Of a stretch of 7,452 bases of DNA, positions 6,426-7,452 are shown in pieces (position 1 is the first letter of the stretch; each line of letters starts with the position of its first letter). The translations under genes were made by a program, and so were the position numbers. This stretch comes from Christensenella sp. UBA7588 (GTDB lineage Bacteria; Bacillota; Clostridia; Christensenellales; CAG-917). The stretch is from assembly GCA_002478945.1 (NCBI GenBank), contig DLKM01000012.1:52533-59984 (forward strand), read 5' to 3'. The notes under the pieces were generated by a model that was not told the origin of the DNA, did not search any database, and was given only the letters and a program-made list of their open reading frames with translations.

Positions 6426-7148
6426 TTAAAAACGATATTCTTCGCGTTTGTGAATGTCGCGCATACCCTCGATTGTGTCGCATATATCTTTGAACGAACA
6501 CGTTGCGCAATCCATTTTCAAGTTCTTCAAAATGTGGTCGAGAGTGACTGTTATGCCCTCGTTGAGTTTTGCTACTTGCTTAAACGTATCGAAGTCAAAC
6601 GTCGAATCCGTTATAAAGATTTGCTTCACGGCTTTTACGTTTTTGTCTTGCTTATACGCGTCTTTGAGAACGGTGCCTACGTCTGCGAAAGACAAGCCGT
6701 TTGCCTTTGCTTTTTTTGACACTCGACCGCCTTCGCGCAAGAGGTTGGTGTTGACTCTTACCATATAACCGTCGGGGTTGACCTTGTATCGTTTATACTC
6801 TATGTCGCGCAAAATGCGATAGACTTTTTGCTCTTTGTCGAAAGTCTGTTCTGCGTCCTCGTCAATAAGGACGATTGCGATTCTTGCGAACGGTACGTCG
6901 CCCGAAAGTTCGTTTATGTCTTTTCCTCTCAACAATATTTCGTCGTGGCTTACAAGGCTTTTATCGGTGGTGTAGGCAATAAGATAGCCTGCCTCGCAAC
7001 CGCTTGCGCCGAGTTCCACCGCGCTGTCGTCGGGGAAGATAAAGACTTTTTCGTCGAGATTTTTCACGTTTGAAGAAACGGGAAGCGATTTAAGTCCGCC
7101 TCCCGCAAGTTCAAGCGATTTCAAAATGGTTGAATCGTATAAGTTCAT
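6426..7148 (-). CDS. Stand-alone AcsB/CdhC-like protein (acetyl-CoA synthase beta-subunit central-domain homologue)
   Basis: A 240-residue soluble protein. Residues about 43-185 align, by my recollection, with the middle region of acetyl-CoA synthase AcsB: V44-E-L-G, D69-E followed by G75-K-D-I, an E-x6-R-D stretch near residues 106-115, the segment R131-V-N-T-N-L-L-R-E-G, and I177-F-I-T-D. Automated pipelines would probably call it a CO dehydrogenase/acetyl-CoA synthase beta subunit. It cannot be a complete enzyme: AcsB is about 700 residues, and its A-cluster uses C-x2-C-x8-C-x9-C plus a Cys-Gly-Cys nickel site. Here there are only C214-x2-C217-x5-C223, followed by D-T-I-E-G-M-R-D-I-H233; C51 is the only other cysteine. 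An iron-sulfur cluster is plausible but inferred. It starts 2 bases after the stop of the 75-residue membrane protein gene, with no clear ribosome binding site, suggesting coupled translation. Function unknown. Confidence 0.82.
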   Translation of the reverse strand: MNLYDSTILKSLELAGGGLKSLPVSSNVKNLDEKVFIFPDDSAVELGASGCEAGYLIAYTTDKSLVSHDEILLRGKDINELSGDVPFARIAIVLIDEDAEQTFDKEQKVYRILRDIEYKRYKVNPDGYMVRVNTNLLREGGRVSKKAKANGLSFADVGTVLKDAYKQDKNVKAVKQIFITDSTFDFDTFKQVAKLNEGITVTLDHILKNLKMDCATCSFKDICDTIEGMRDIHKREEYRF

Positions 7149-7150
7149 AA

Positions 7151-7378
7151 TTATTCAAGATGACGATTTCTCTTGCGCTTGTCGTAAAACTTTTGAAGGA
7201 ATTTTTGCACGACCACAAGAAGTTTGGAATCGAGGTTGAAGAAATATACGGTAAAGAGCAATCCGAAGATTATGAGAATCGCACTCACTACCGTGATAAT
7301 CGCGCCTGCCCAAACCGGCAAACCCAAACCGATAAACAATGCCCAAGTGAGAGCAATCAAAGCTGTTCCGATAATCAT
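7151..7378 (-). CDS. Small membrane protein with two predicted helices, 75 residues
   Basis: I do not recognise the family. From ATG 7378 the protein has 75 residues. Residues 1-46 are almost entirely hydrophobic and can form two membrane helices (about 2-19 and 23-46) around a short G-L-P-V-W turn at 19-23. A charged, basic C-terminal tail follows (K-R-K-R-N-R within 67-72), probably cytoplasmic by the positive-inside rule. The start is set by a strong AAGGAGG (complement of 7384-7390) 5 bases before the ATG; a longer frame from 7441 would overlap the preceding gene out of frame and lacks such a site. The gene begins 10 bases after the stop of the upstream gene and ends 2 bases before the AcsB-like gene, so the three appear co-transcribed. 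It might anchor or partner a neighbouring protein, which is inference. Confidence 0.8.
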   Translation of the reverse strand: MIIGTALIALTWALFIGLGLPVWAGAIITVVSAILIIFGLLFTVYFFNLDSKLLVVVQKFLQKFYDKRKRNRHLE

Positions 7379-7383
7379 ATTTG

Positions 7384-7390
7384 CCTCCTT
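7384..7390 (-). promoter_or_regulatory. Ribosome binding site of the 75-residue membrane protein, overlapping the previous stop codon
   Basis: AAGGAGG on the minus strand is a near-perfect Shine-Dalgarno. Its first two A's are the last two bases of the TAA (complement of 7389-7391) of the upstream gene. It decides the start at 7378 and ties translation of the two genes together. Confidence 0.8.
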
Positions 7391-7452
7391 ACGCTCTTGC
7401 CAAGCCTTTTTGTCTTGCGTATTCCGCCGCACCGAGCGCACCCATAAGTTGC
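7389..7452 (-). CDS. C-terminal end of a gene cut by the window edge; possibly an ASKHA-type activator ATPase
   Basis: Only the last 20 codons and stop are inside the window. The visible tail is Q-L-M-G-A-L-G-A-A-E-Y-A-R-Q-K-G-L-A-R-A. A G-A-L-G-A-A-x-x-A block close to the C-terminus is usual in BadF/BadG/BcrA/HgdC activators of 2-hydroxyacyl-CoA dehydratases and in related ASKHA-fold kinases, so that is my best guess. It rests on very little sequence. Codon use and the stop-overlapping ribosome binding site of the next gene support its being a real coding end. Confidence 0.6.
   Translation of the reverse strand, partial: QLMGALGAAEYARQKGLARA

Noticed and set aside
7379..7441. Longer N-terminus for the 75-residue membrane protein, from an ATG at 7441
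   Set aside because: It would overlap the end of the upstream gene in another frame, has a charged start unlike the hydrophobic protein and ignores the strong AAGGAGG before 7378.
1..7452. CRISPR arrays, insertion sequences or prophage genes
   Set aside because: No regularly spaced repeats, transposase or phage-like reading frames are visible on either strand.

Overview
The window reads as a chromosomal segment of an uncultured anaerobic Firmicutes, most likely a Clostridia or Christensenellales-like lineage. This rests on moderate GC, Gram-positive style ribosome binding sites, the glmU-pth-mfd gene order typical of Firmicutes, and a gene related to acetyl-CoA synthase. The taxonomic call is inference; no rRNA or marker search was possible.

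Left region (1-1199). A 287-base stretch without a supported gene holds three consecutive small hairpins and a short resemblance to the 3' end of 23S rRNA. It is followed by tadA (288-740, tRNA adenosine deaminase), a bidirectional terminator (about 752-787), and a short minus-strand gene (880-1056) for a 58-residue putative lipoprotein with a canonical lipobox. The lipoprotein gene diverges from the next operon across a 143-base region. That region has a good extended -10 promoter for the lipoprotein, a weaker candidate for the operon, and an 11-bp direct repeat overlapping both -35 boxes.

Central operon (1200-6250, plus strand). It encodes a GlmU-like protein whose uridylyltransferase half is reduced to a remnant while the acetyltransferase half is intact, then peptidyl-tRNA hydrolase (pth), then the transcription-repair coupling factor mfd. 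Spacings are 22 and 1 bases. This is the classic glmU-prs-pth-mfd neighbourhood without prs. The genes join cell-wall precursor synthesis, translation quality control and transcription-coupled DNA repair, a housekeeping grouping. The operon ends at a strong bidirectional terminator (6330-6354 stem).

Right region (6426-7452, minus strand). Three closely packed genes are read towards mfd: the last 20 codons of a gene whose C-terminus resembles ASKHA-fold activator ATPases (BadF/HgdC type), a 75-residue two-helix membrane protein, and a 240-residue protein that aligns with the central part of acetyl-CoA synthase AcsB/CdhC. The last lacks the nickel-binding part of the A-cluster and has its own C-x2-C-x5-C motif. 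Its function is unknown, and this small operon is the least explained part of the window.
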